A program made the translations under genes and the position numbers. Below the pieces are notes generated by a model. It made no database searches. It saw only the letters and a program-made list of their open reading frames with translations, and was not told where the DNA came from. A stretch of 64,000 nt of DNA. It comes from Stentor coeruleus (lineage: Eukaryota > Ciliophora > Heterotrichea > Heterotrichida > Stentoridae). The stretch lies in the NCBI GenBank assembly GCA_001970955.1, contig MPUH01000146.1, forward strand, positions 31,030 through 95,029, in the 5' to 3' direction. Positions 13,801 to 20,879 of this stretch are shown in pieces; position 1 is the stretch's first letter, and every line of letters starts with the position of its first letter.

Positions 13801-13868
13801 CTACTGCTAAAAAAACAAGTGTTTGGGTGCTAAGAGGAGGAGCGTTTTTGTGTCAGTTAAATGATTAG
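1848..13868 (+). CDS. Axonemal inner-arm dynein heavy chain (DNAH3/7/12 class)
   Basis: Single uninterrupted 4006-residue ORF. Dynein heavy chains are the ATP-driven motors of cilia. The N-terminal 1,300 residues are the tail and linker. Four P-loops of the AAA+ ring are visible: AAA1 GPAGTGKT (1351-1358), AAA2 GPATAGKST (1632-1640), AAA3 GNTGVGKS (1972-1979) and AAA4 GVGGCGKQ (2325-2332). AAA1 has a Walker B-like CLDEFNRI. The coiled-coil stalk with the microtubule-binding tip spans about 2565-2880. The protein ends in the typical WVLRGGAFLCQLND. A length near 4,000 residues, rather than about 4,500, fits the single-headed inner-arm group and not outer-arm or cytoplasmic dynein. AAA2 lacks the usual GPTGSGKT and reads GPATAGKST. 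The paralogue within DNAH3/7/12 cannot be fixed by eye. A hidden in-frame 15-nt intron without a stop cannot be excluded. Confidence 0.97.
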   Translation: MSEDLRRQLAKRLDAKRKAGSEKEQSSMIAAIPKLKNKILLPNMSFVQSVSSGTLPKPKKLKPITNFLKTSQAFIPQNKIPESDEVLPIQSTQKIKLLPPISIPKIKKPHYHGDGKLIEEKKNIKPHKPYELIQVIKNDPELVGDFWYCNRIGDAYDFQLVPFSKKNEEYLTISSRGITHFTPSGAYFLSLEEWEREYKLYQRLKEIDFFKQYKKWKNFSLWKNLRRKKMMDERGKFLQSELFILDEKLRTPILSLREKIWDMFRFDFFDLTCDKVRTIEGFINDQEKRRKYCTQNLDILQKKIKSDISTSCRNSLEAFRNESKNTNDDGNKKPQDDEENQLITGDFNNKIMPFTQDAIIRTHYKRLIKFIRFCDYQIIDAKINLCHQMHIKIKSTLGLSNTDKDKKLTRRKSQPLFIIKCYFKDHILCFDPTCDNIKNMIYDTTVKGLEILLNNYMLANSSEFIEYHNDDSEGLIIEEEFDLLQMMINDEIIKQAHNDIKNNIELSFSKMNRQAQGLKPYVDVYYKNLNIRVEELEGEDIEEIKKVIIEYKRQEEDFNELKEIQDIGIFQLNIEDLKNTILPSPTECLNKINLFLPEVAFESATKLTTILIEANRNLKGNPRKVDDYVYILKNVRDIECQFQDLTNKVNDLKDLMQLLEIFCIPYDDNLKRKYNETLSALDSLKQRLQSFYERAENDKIRFTRELREKIINVDKRAVELKEKLKDERLANKDSLASEMIQIMNNYGEKVDILIADAKAFNDYQQELEIEPKNFVLVYEVQKDFQRKYDMWRALYEWQIKVLNWNDTAFSVIDVEKISKEVDMYYRIAKKSMILEEQGNFVPQTLKAKVEMLKDTMPVVVDLRCKSLKDRHWKDIRQELKLENNIHDPKFTLKKLLDLKVNSIKDKIAEIALRARKEEEIERQLDMIEESWKEVYLDVKYDKNEDYHILQSIDEIISKLEDTQVTLTTLLTNRFLGPLFDRVDTCSKKFKLFALTFDEWLMCQKQWGELSKIFRCSDIAKKLKDKNKKFQQIDIQFREKMKATSYHSHALTTCTKDGLLRTLQDWNRSLEKLQKTLEDYLDKQRTQFARFFFLSNDELLLILSNSQSSRLIQPHLKNMFEGIYELEFDEEKSDSILAIVSAEKEKVDIAKGTKAKGNIEDWLRNLEQAMHVALKHKMAEANSSSTDMSRKELIITFPSQVSLTVCMIMWVNSTEEALSNRDMALENLGDLFETTNNYLDDLSQIIREKLSPHIRRRVVSLVTQDVHNRDTLEWLKDEEVSNVNDFKWQQQLRYYWNISGDNCLIKQVNSVFPYGYEFLGATTRLVITGLTDRCWMTITGALKLNLGAAPAGPAGTGKTESIKDLAKAMGRYCVVFNCSEQITYTMMEKLFMGLCFTGSWSCLDEFNRIDIEVLSVIAQQLRVIKHAKDEEKQEFFFEDKKTQLSLTMGVFITMNPNYVGRTELPDNLKVLFRPISMMVPDYTLIAEVMLYAEGFSSAKELSLKMTKLYKLASEQLSQQDHYDFGMRAVKSVLNMAGSLKRKEQNMSEDVILIRAMKDSNVPKFLKEDLILFNAIVNDLFPTSGVIKPDYGELESCLRDCIAQEKLKPIENFIYKVIQLYETMEVRFGVMIVGPATAGKSTCYKILASTMTELRNNKSKNLSFQKVQYQVINPKSVLMGELYGEYNDITQDWKDGLASFIIREFSKKDDSTKRWVVFDGPVDSLWVENMNTVLDDNMMLCLANQERIKLKPEMRMLFEVGDLASASPATVSRCGMLYMNIESVGWKPILDIYMEKYTLEWNEKNVEYLNLLINNYFAMCMKILRKGLFEPIPTTDNSVVISFCNLFRALTLPEVCPRLNDNFDYFKKFLDKIFVFCLTWGIGGSLDYASQVRFDQSISSILGVDLPRGSLYESFVNHYKIGGEYKFWDSLMPEFKYNHKLSFYQLLVPTIDTIRFEQLLKYSISVQKPMFITGNTGVGKSVIIYNSLMGLRDTSKISPFFLTFSAQTTSSETQNSIVSKLNPIKKGILGGHGSNKIALLIDDVNMPRAEKYGAQPAIELLRHYCDHGCIYDREKKIPMKIIDTTLICCAAPPGGGRTALTQRFTRHFHILVIPDTSEESMTLIFRTIIDGFFSYGFKQEIQNMATQVVMASIYLYQGLKSELLPTPSKSHYLFNLRDLSKVFQGILMAKPLNLINPDNLIKMWIHEVMRVFYDRLTNKSDKDWIADVIIRLILQQFKMSVTKEEVFEGNPILFVDFLKGDQDMEDREYVEVRDYNMLVKRIYEFLEDYNSHNTKSMELVFFNDAVHHLSRICRILRQQRGNCMLIGVGGCGKQSLSRLASFICHCDLFQIQVTKDYRHTTFREDIKKLYLSSGGLDPKTNLFLITDTQITNESFLEDINNILNSGEVPNLFTKEEIENIETELRPVAEKEKSSDNVFNFFIQKVRSNLHIILCMSPIGDMLRIRMRMFPSLVNCCTIDWVDPWPTDALLSVSRNKLADLPLNMMLRSDAQKSRELLSQLCVYVHQSVNEISEEFSQVLSRKVYITPKSYLDMISCYMKILQEKQDEFNSSRNRYKLGVEQLVKTNKEVAEMEKILINLGPVLEKKKKESEELAKIVETDTIEANKVKEIVEEEEKEVNAKAQEIKIIQEDAENDLREALPILDGAVKALQNIDRKQIVEIRTFTAPPELVVYTLESIAILMETPTNMDAIKKLLQNNFLESLLNFPRDNIKPTTLRKLRSKISTNPNFTPEKVEVQNIASKSLCQWVYAIENYAKISKEVEPKKKRLEEMNKALSEAMASLRQTQDRLAVELDKVKSLENQLKAVIEETNRLDNEIQKTNIRLARASVLTEGLKDEHKRWVIALEKLSEQIAHILGNTFIASASVSYYGPFTGIYRSKLVNMWINKCIELGITVSPCYDLQEVLGDPIIIREWNICSLPYDSISINNAIIITRSERYPLMIDPQEQANKWIKKMEEENMLKVVRQSDKDFSRLLELSLREGYPMLIEDIGETLNPILDPVLNKNFIEQFPGRFTLRMGEMEIDYDNRFKLYMTSKLPNPHYLPDVSIKVTLINFTVTMQGLEEQLLGDVVRKEEPKIEAEQNRLVKEISEGQKELQAIEKSILLSLSSNEGNILDDAMLIANLDYSKKQSDVINKRMINSEKTKQENQIAREKYKSVARRGSILYFVIADLSGIDPMYQFSLNYFSKLFNIILTNTQQTKTLQERIDLLEKSVTEVVYANVCRGLFNSHKLIFSFLISVQVLKDKGFINEFELRFLLQGPNLVSFKKSINPSPDTFSEKTWNSISYLQNTCNIFIEPPLAEEISNNLLPWKIFASSKEPHLHNLPEPFTNISLFHKLMLIKAFREEKLIYSITHFIKKTLGEKYVKIPPVTMEEVYSETTKRTPIIFILSQGADPMNMIQRLAVDKKCSDRVDAISLGKGQEERAKRTIERGYREGKWVILQNCHLAKSWMTELDKFIENFEDPKNNMHEDFRLFLTSMPCSYFPIPVLQNGVKLTIEPAKGIQANLLRSLNSINDDKFDQSTHPENWQKIFFSLYIFHAVVQERRKFGSLGWNILYEFNESDLDTSIKTVENFLLEQENVPWEAIRFVIGEINYGGRVTDDLDRRCLSCILNCFITPEVLGGNYHFLDSSDYYIPEILSLGSMKNYASGLPLADGPEIFGMHENANIAYEKNESLLILSIALSIQPKEKGITALGKSPDQIVDELASRFLEDLPVLLMKSEEKVPIFTEDINGLMDAMATFLSQEMERFNRLLGKIKTSLEDIKKAIKGLGLMTNDLDKMYTSLNENRVPNIWTKVAYPSLKPLSSWFLDLRERIKFIREWLFIGKPKAYWLNAFFFPQGFLTAVLQAFSREHLIPIDSLCFFYEFQIIGNYLEVEERPDEGVLIYGLYMEGCRWDFDVMQLEDSRPGEMFSVAPLILFVPSEKGSNEPEPDDYFSMPVYKTSQRAGILSTTGHSTNYIVSIDAPTAKKTSVWVLRGGAFLCQLND

Positions 13869-14237
13869 ATTAGATTTTATGCTAATTTTTATGTTTAGAA
13901 ATTTTATTTTTTGTATTGATAATAAAGATTTGCTAGGTGCTAGGAGGTTTTTATGATTAAGTGCTTTTTTTATTGTAAAAAGTTTTTACTTTAAAATTAC
14001 TACTATGTTTTTTTGATATCTAGGGTTAGGGTTAAGGAAAATTTATAATAATTTTATATTACAAAAACCTTAAATCCTTATCTTAAAACTTAAAAGTAAA
14101 CCTAAACCTAATCATATCCCTATCATAATACTCCAAACTTACAAAAATCACACCACCAAGCCATTCAAATAATCTTCAGCTTATTATCCTAATCGCAAAT
14201 AAATTAATCTCTATTCCTATTTCTAACTTTAAAAACT
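13869..14237. other. Convergent intergenic spacer
   Basis: About 370 bp between the 3' ends of the dynein and CDPK genes. The left half is G/T-rich and the right half A/C-rich, with a switch near 14040. A short telomere-like TAGGGTTAGGGTTAAGG at 14021-14037 is too short to be a telomere. No ORF or RNA gene is seen. Confidence 0.5.
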
Positions 14238-15728
14238 CTAATCAGTTTTCCCAGAAACTGTTTTCCTTCTTACAGTATCAATAAGCAAACTCTCAAACTC
14301 TTCCTGGTCAATTTTCCCATCCTCATTTTTATCCACTTTTTTTATAATCTCTTCCACCAACCTAACTGAAGTGCTCCCATCATCAGTAATCCACTGTCTT
14401 AATTCTTCAACTTCAATCGCCCCACTTTTATCTTGATCAAGTATCTTAAATGCATTTAATATATTCTCCTTAGTCAAAACTCTATTTTTATTCACTGAAG
14501 CTCTTAAAAATTCAGTATAATCAATAAACCCACTATTATCAATATCAGCATGTTCCATAATAAGTTCAGCATACATTTCTGCTTCTTCAACTGGGAGTTT
14601 CTTATCAACCATAAGCTTAACAAGTTCCTCTTTAGATATTTTCCCATCTCTATTTGCATCAAGTAAATGAAAAACAGCTAATTCTGTCTTATACTGAGCA
14701 GGATCAGCAATTTTTGATATAATAAATGTATGTATAAGGGTTTTAAGCTTACTGGCTCCACGGAAATTTTTGATGTTTTTAAGTATGTCTAATACTTCGA
14801 TATCTTCAACACTTTCCTTCAGATTTACTAACCATGGATGAGAACAGGCTTCAGATGCGGATATACGTTTGTTTGGGTCAACTTCAAGTAGTTTTTTTAG
14901 TAAATCCATAACTTCTTCAGATATCCCTTTAAAAATCTTATCCCTAAAATCGAATTTCATATTTTTCAACCTGGCTAAAATCTCATCATCACTTCCTCCA
15001 AATGGTGGCCTTCCAGTCAATAATATAAACAATATTATCCCACAGCTCCATAAATCACATTTTTCATTGTATTTACCTTTTACAATCTCTGGGGCCATAT
15101 ATAAAGGTGTACCAAACATTTTCCTAAAACTTGTATTCCTAAAAACTGTTGCTGTATCGAAATCTACAAGTTTTAATGATAATGAATTAGAATCATTCAT
15201 TAAAATGTTTTCTGGTTTTATATCCCTATGAACAATACCACAACTATGAAGATAATTTACAGCTAAGAGGATTTGGAGTATAATTTGTGAAGCTTGGGCT
15301 TCACTAAAGGATTTAAGCTCAACTATTCTATCAAATAAGTCTCCACCTTTTATATATTCAAGGACTATAAAATAATTTTGCTCATCTTCAAAGAACTCAT
15401 AAATTCTTGGGAGGTTAGGATGATCGAGTTTTTTAATAATGTTCGCTTCATGAAATGCTGCTCTTTCATTTATCATAGATTGAGGTAATTCAGTTTTTGA
15501 GATTATTTTCACTACACGAATCTCTTCGGTAGATTTTAAAGTACAAGTACGAACTTCACCCCAGGCACCAGATCCTAAAGGAGCATTAGCAAGTTTATAA
15601 TAGTTGTAAAAAGATCCGGTGTTTTCTTTAACGAAATTTCCTGGAGCTACTTTAAGATCTTCTTCTTTAGATACATTTCTTGGTAAAGTCGGAGGTCCTT
15701 CAGCACTTTTGGAACAGAGTCCACCCAT
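14238..15728 (-). CDS. Calcium-dependent protein kinase (CDPK)
   Basis: 496 residues. The start MGGLCSKS is an N-myristoylation consensus (Gly2) with Cys5 available for palmitoylation, so membrane attachment is likely. The Ser/Thr kinase domain runs from about 40 to 300, with glycine loop LGSGAWGEV, catalytic HRDIKPEN, DFD in place of DFG at the metal-binding loop, and GTPLYMAPE. A junction region is followed by four EF-hands with loops beginning DANRDGKI, DIDNSGFI, DQDKSGAI and DKNEDGKI, all with good calcium ligands. This is the full canonical CDPK layout of plants and alveolates: calcium binding to the EF-hands releases the kinase. It is divergent from the AGC kinase across a 216 bp spacer. 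The VDFDTA variant is a conservative change that should be confirmed. Confidence 0.96.
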   Translation of the reverse strand: MGGLCSKSAEGPPTLPRNVSKEEDLKVAPGNFVKENTGSFYNYYKLANAPLGSGAWGEVRTCTLKSTEEIRVVKIISKTELPQSMINERAAFHEANIIKKLDHPNLPRIYEFFEDEQNYFIVLEYIKGGDLFDRIVELKSFSEAQASQIILQILLAVNYLHSCGIVHRDIKPENILMNDSNSLSLKLVDFDTATVFRNTSFRKMFGTPLYMAPEIVKGKYNEKCDLWSCGIILFILLTGRPPFGGSDDEILARLKNMKFDFRDKIFKGISEEVMDLLKKLLEVDPNKRISASEACSHPWLVNLKESVEDIEVLDILKNIKNFRGASKLKTLIHTFIISKIADPAQYKTELAVFHLLDANRDGKISKEELVKLMVDKKLPVEEAEMYAELIMEHADIDNSGFIDYTEFLRASVNKNRVLTKENILNAFKILDQDKSGAIEVEELRQWITDDGSTSVRLVEEIIKKVDKNEDGKIDQEEFESLLIDTVRRKTVSGKTD

Positions 15729-15944
15729 TTTTATATATTGAAGATTGTGAGTATTTAATAAGCTTTAGATATAGATTTATTATTTGATATAGTTTTTTTT
15801 ATAGTAGAAATTTTCTTGTTTAAAAGATTGTTAATGGGATATGGAGTATTGGTTTATGTTAAAATATTGGAAATTTTATGGGTTTTTTTTTTAGTTTATA
15901 GGATAATGTGTTGATTATTTTCTCCTTGTTATGAAAAAATTGTA
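15729..15944. promoter_or_regulatory. Divergent promoter region between CDPK and AGC kinase
   Basis: The two start codons face away from each other across 216 bp, so both promoters must lie here or inside the genes. The sequence is AT-rich with T-runs and is depleted in C on the + strand. No defined heterotrich promoter element can be named. Confidence 0.4.
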
Positions 15945-17046
15945 ATGGGAAAAATTTTTACATGCTGCAGAGGAGAAGAATTTGAAATGTCTAAGAAACC
16001 TTTAATTGAGCCTGATAGTTTGGATTTATTAACTCCTGATAGATTTGAGATTATTAAAGTATTAGGAAGAGGAAATTTTGGAAAAGTGTGCTTGGTTAAG
16101 AAAAAAGGTACAGAAACCCTTTATGCAATGAAAATATTAAAGAAAAAACTTATAGAAGATAAGAAGCAAAGAATACATACAGTTACTGAAAGAAATGTTT
16201 TGAAAAACTCCGAATGCCCATTTGTCGCAAAACTATACTATGCCTTTCAAAATGCTACTAAATTGTATATGGTTATGGAATACCTAAGCGGAGGTGAATT
16301 ATTTTTTTACTTATCAAAAGAAGGTATTTTCAGTGAGATCAGATCCAAATTTTATATAGCCGAAATTCTTACAGCCCTAAATTACTTGCATTTACAAGGG
16401 GTTATATATCGAGACCTAAAACCTGAAAACATTCTTTTAGACAGTGATGGGCATATACGACTAATAGATTTCGGTTTAAGCAAAGATGCCATAAACAATG
16501 AATCTTCAAAAACATATACTTTTTGTGGTACACCCGAATATCTCGCTCCTGAAATCCTCCGCTGCCAAGCTTATGACAAAGCTGTTGATTATTGGTCTTT
16601 AGGAGCTGTAATGTATTATATGCTTTCTGGAGCTCCACCTTTTTATTCAAGAAACAGAAACGAAATCTTCAAAAATGTTCTAACAAAACCAATAGACCGG
16701 CTTCCTAATATAACAAATGAAGGTAATGATTTGCTTTTAAGTTTTTTAAAAATAGATGTAAAAAAATATATAGGCAAAAATAAGACTTGTATGCTATGAA
16801 ACTATAACTCAACATCCTTGGTTTTATGGATTTGATTGGAAAGCTTTAGCTGAAAAAAAAATCAAACCTCCATACAAGCCATTGGTATCAAGTCCTATAG
16901 ATACTAGGAATTTTGATGAAGCTTTTACTAAAGAACCTCCTACTGAATCATTGGAAAATGAGTTTATAAACCCTATGCAAGCTCAATACCCTGGGTTTAC
17001 TTATCACTTTTCTACACAGGATTTACAAGAATCAGAGTCTAGTTAA
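15945..17046 (+). CDS. AGC-family protein kinase (Akt/S6K/PKA-like), one 16-nt intron
   Basis: Two exons joined across the intron at 16758-16773 give 361 residues. The start MGKIFTCC suggests N-myristoylation and palmitoylation. The kinase domain has GRGNFGKV (about 41-48), catalytic YRDLKPEN (about 155-162), DFG, and the activation loop TFCGTPEYLAPE, whose Thr is the usual PDK1 site. Exon 2 supplies the AGC tail: ITQHPWFYGFDW, then near the C-terminus YPGFTY, which fits the FxxF(S/T)(Y/F) hydrophobic motif and closely resembles the S6K motif FLGFTY. Unspliced message would stop soon after the intron, at 16797-16799, and lose that tail. It ends 25 bp before the next kinase gene. The exact AGC subfamily is uncertain. 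Confidence 0.94.
16758..16773 (+). other. 16-nt spliceosomal intron in AGC kinase
   Basis: GTAAAAAAATATATAG, phase 0. Its length shifts the frame; removal turns a premature TGA into a continuous AGC kinase C-lobe (ETITQHPWFYGFDW). Confidence 0.93.
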
Positions 17047-17071
17047 TAATACAATAGATATAATAAATCAT

Positions 17072-19356
17072 ATGAGTGGCAAAAAAAACCCAAAAAAACT
17101 CCTATTCCAGGCCCCACCTTTAGAAGGCGAGAAAGAGACATGTAAAAAAGATTACGCTTTTGAGATGAAACTTGGAGATGGAGCCTTTGGCCAGGTGTGG
17201 AAAATCAGACATAAAAGGACTAATAAGGTATATGCATGTAAACAAGTAGCTAAAGAACGAGTAGTCAAAATGATTGAACAATTTCGTAGAGAAGTGTTTA
17301 TCATGTATGAGTTAACTCATTCTCATATAATCAAACTGTATCATCATTTTGAAGATGACAAGTATTTCTACTTAGTCATGGAAATCGCAGAAGGAGGGTC
17401 ACTTTTTCAAAAACTTGCCACGGAGAAAAGTTTTATAGAAAGACAAGCTAATCAATATTTTAGAGAAATTGTTGATGCTGTTCAATATTTGCACCAACAT
17501 AATCCAGTTATAATACATAGAGATATAAAACCAGAGAATATATTGATAGGAGATAAAGGGCATTTGAAACTTACTGATTTTGGCTGGTCGAATTATTATT
17601 CTAATGAACATGCAACACCTAGATATACAATATGTGGGACTTTTGAATATTTAAGTCCTGAAATGGTAAAAGAAACTGGGCATACTCCAGCTGTTGATAT
17701 ATGGTGTTTAGGTATATTTCTATATGAAATGTTATGTGGTTATACACCTTTTAAAGCATCAGGTAAGGATTCTTTAATGGAAAATATAGCTAAAGGGAAA
17801 ATAAAATTCCCTATTACAATGTCCCCTTTAGCTAAAAACCTAATAACAAAAATCCTTGAAAAAAATCCTGTTAAAAGGTTAAATATTGATAAAATCAAAC
17901 AACATGAATGGTATAAACAATATTCAAATACTTCACCTGAGAAAATCAGAATAGAAAAACCGGGGTCAAATAACACTTTAAGTCCTAATAAACTTTATGT
18001 TCCTACAAGCCAAAGCCCAACAAAATTAGCTGATTCTTTATCAAGTCTAAACTCATTCCGTAAAAGCATTTTAGTCTTAAAAGGTGAGCTTTTTAATCGT
18101 GTTGAAGTTTCAAAAGACCTCAGAGAAAAAATCAAAGAAATCATAAGCAAAACCAAAGAACAAGAAGCTACAGTTAAAGTTATAGAACTAGAAATCCTTG
18201 AAAAAAAAAAAGAAATCGCTGAATACGAAGCAAAACATCGGGTTCTTTATGAAAAAATATCTGATTCAATACTAGCATTAGAAAAACTTGGTATAATACA
18301 TGACTTAAAGGCAATTGAAGATCAAACTGACTACCTTTCAGTTGAATACGAAACTAAAAGCCAAGAAATATTCCAAAAAACCGAAGAAGCTGCTGAAGTC
18401 TATGTCAAAATCTCTGAACTTGAAGAGATTTTCACAGACCGAAACCGATATCATGACAATCTTAAACAATACCTAACTAAAATCAAAACAAAAGGCACAA
18501 CCATCCGTCAAAATCTCTGAACTTGAAGAGATTTTCACAGACAGAAACCGATATCATGACAATCTTAAACAATACCTAACTAAAATCAAAACAAAAGGCA
18601 CAACCATGCACAAAACCCGCCAATCACAAATCTCAGATCTCCAAGCATCATATGAATGTTTAAAAACCCGAATCTTTGAACATGAAAAACAACTTGAAGA
18701 AATTGTTGCACAAAACCCGCCAATCACAAATCTCAGATCTCCAAGCATCATATGAATGTTTAAAAACCCGAATCTTTGAACATGAAAAACAACTTGAAGA
18801 AATTGAAACCCCTGAAAACAAAATTGCCCGTGAGCTTATGTATTTTGTCAAAGAAAACAAAGATAAAATAATAAACAATACATTGGTTGAAGATAAATTA
18901 AACTATATTGAAGAATTAACTTGTATAAAAGAAGTTGAATTAGAGAAAATCAAAATAGAATATCTTGATGCTAAAAAAAGCATAATGAAAGGTATTCGTT
19001 ATGATAAAGATAGAATGAGTAAACAAAAACCAGAAATTGAAGATATGGTTATGAAGATAAAAGATAGGATGAGTGCTAAAGGAGCTTTAGAGAAAGAATT
19101 GAGTATGTCGAGAGAGTCTGAAATTAAATATAAAATGGAGACGGTTGATATACAAACTGCAAGGGATAAGGCTAAGGTAATTGTTAGAAAGGCTTTGAAG
19201 ATTAAACTTAATACAGTGAATCAGAAAATATTGAAAGCGAAAAATAATAAGGCTAGGATGGTTAGTAGTATTAAAGAAAGGGCGAAGAATATTGAAGCGA
19301 TTGAGATGGAACTTGGAATGCTTAAGTCTGAAATTTTGAGTATTGATGATACTTAG
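17072..19356 (+). CDS. Aurora-like protein kinase with coiled-coil tail (frame broken by two tandem duplications)
   Basis: The N-terminal kinase domain (about 28-290) has LGDGAFGQV, IIHRDIKPEN, and DFGWSN followed by TICGTFEYLSPEM. DFGWS is typical of Aurora kinases, which act at centrosomes, spindles and cilia. A long Glu/Lys-rich coiled coil follows. The frame stops at 18520 and resumes in another frame at 18676, because a 103 bp and a 100 bp unit are each present twice in tandem. Removing one copy of each (203 bp) joins the frames exactly and gives 693 residues, reading ...GTTMHKTRQSQISDLQ.... I therefore call one gene. It is similar to the kinase at 40000. It starts 25 bp after the AGC kinase stop. 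If the duplications are real, the allele here is truncated after 482 residues and keeps only the first part of the coil. Confidence 0.88.
18404..18609 (+). repeat. Tandem duplication, 103 bp x 2, inside kinase gene
   Basis: Copies are 18404-18506 and 18507-18609, with one difference in the interior (cagaccg versus cagacag) and one at the end. The unit is not a multiple of three and breaks the frame. It has no N at the junction but otherwise matches the other overlap-type duplications here. Confidence 0.95.
18607..18806 (+). repeat. Tandem duplication, 100 bp x 2, inside kinase gene
   Basis: Copies are 18607-18706 and 18707-18806, essentially identical. Collapsing this and the preceding 103 bp duplication restores the kinase coiled-coil frame. 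Confidence 0.95.
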
Positions 19357-19508
19357 TTTGTAATAGTTGTAGTTTATGTGAAGGTTTTGGTTAGGGTGAT
19401 TTTTGGAGTTTTCATTGAGTTTTGATAAATTTTTTTTTAGGTTTTTTTGGGTGAATAATATAAAGTCGATAAACCGTAAAATATTTATCATGTTAAATTA
19501 TCATTTAA

Positions 19509-20145
19509 TTATAAGTCAGCGTAGGGCTTCTTTTTCTTATGCGTCATTTGCAGCTTGCAGGAACTTGGGACTTTTATTGTAACTGGTGTCAAAAACATTG
19601 AATCTAAACTTAAGCGCTCATTGGGTTTTTCAGGACTGGTTTCTTTAGACTCTTCTTCAATCTTGTTTATTTTTTCCTTTTCTATAATCTGCAGGTCTTT
19701 TTCAGGTTTTTTTACTAGTTTGCAATACAAATCTGATATTTTAAAAGCATTTCCATCTTCATTTTCTGGACTATTTTCATCATCTTGAATATCTTCTTTA
19801 TCGGAGCTATTCTTGTTATAATTGTCCTTTTTAGCTGTAGAACTTTTTATAGGCTTTTTTTTTAAGGCAAACAATGATTTTGTTATAGCATTACCTTTTT
19901 CAAAAAATTTATGGAACAAGTCTTGAGGTTTTGAGTCTTTTAAGAATGCTTTTTTTGTTGAACTTTTCTTTGTAGTTAATTTAGGTGAGTCTTCAATGCT
20001 GTTTAGGTTTTCTAGGTACCGTTTTTTGCTTGGGCTTGATTCTTCTGGCTTTAGGTGAGTCTTCAATGCTGTTTAGGTTTTCTAGGTACCGTTTTTTGCT
20101 TGGGCTTGATTCTTCTGGCTTTCTTCTTTTCAGTCCGCTTTCCAT
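19509..20145 (-). CDS. Lys/Ser-rich low-complexity protein, unknown function
   Basis: The frame as it stands opens at 20066 inside a duplicated 70 bp unit. Collapsing the duplication gives a better start at 20145, MESGLKRRKPEESSPSKKR, and 188 residues in total. The N-terminus has clustered basic residues (KRRK, then KKR) like a bipartite nuclear localisation signal. The rest is Lys, Ser and Glu rich with few hydrophobics, so probably disordered, apart from a short stretch QDLFHKFFEKGNAITKSLF that could form a helix. The C-terminus is basic (HKKKKPYADL). No family is recognised; a nuclear or DNA-associated role is only a guess from composition. It is convergent with the Aurora-like gene across about 150 bp. 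Confidence 0.6.
19983..20122 (-). repeat. Tandem duplication, 70 bp x 2
   Basis: Copies 19983-20052 and 20053-20122 appear identical. The unit is not a multiple of three and cuts the N-terminus off the 19509-20145 gene. Confidence 0.95.
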
Positions 20146-20879
20146 TTTGAATATTTTTGAAGATTATAAGACTAACTGATATGTTGGGACAGGCGTGATT
20201 ATGATGATTATTTTTTTTTATAGATGCTTTTTTTTGATATTTGGATTATAAGATAAAGTTAATTATCATTATAGGTTATTGAATGATGATATTATATTTG
20301 AAAAAAACTCAAGGGATCTTTTTAGAATTATAGTAAAATTATAAAGGATAAAACGTATAAGTTTTTTAATTACTAATTATTACTTATTTTGAAAATATTA
20401 TACATAGCAAACTATTAAAAACTATACTTTTCCATAATTTTTTCTGAATTTTTACAACAAATCATTATAAGTAATTTTTATAAGCAGATTTATATATCTC
20501 AAATCCACCATAATTTCCTAGTTTCCAACTCAATTAAAACCAAATCCAACAACTCTCATTTAATAAAAGCAAAAACCATTAAAAAATCTAAGTCTCTTTT
20601 ATTCAATAGCATATTTCCCCAACAAAAAATGATTTTTACAAAATAACACAACAAAAATTATCCTTCAATTCAACCTTGAAACTACCTTAAGCCCATATTT
20701 AATAATCCACACAAATTCATCAAAAAAATTAAAAACATCAAAAAAACGCTTCTCTTATTTATTGACAAATATTCAATATTTTATCCTAAATCCCTTAATC
20801 AACATATTCTAACAACTCTAACATATTAACCTTTACATAATCCAACCATAAAAAACTCTCTGATTTTTTTGGAGTAATA
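20146..20879. other. Divergent intergenic region
   Basis: About 730 bp between the starts of the basic protein gene and the MFSD1-like gene. The left part is poor in C and the right part (20440-20870) is poor in G and rich in A/C, with the change near 20420. It should hold both promoters. No ORF or RNA gene is seen. Confidence 0.5.

Noticed and set aside
14021-14037. Telomere-like TAGGGTTAGGGTTAAGG
   Set aside because: Only two partial repeat units, located between two genes in the middle of the window; a macronuclear telomere would be a long array at a chromosome end.
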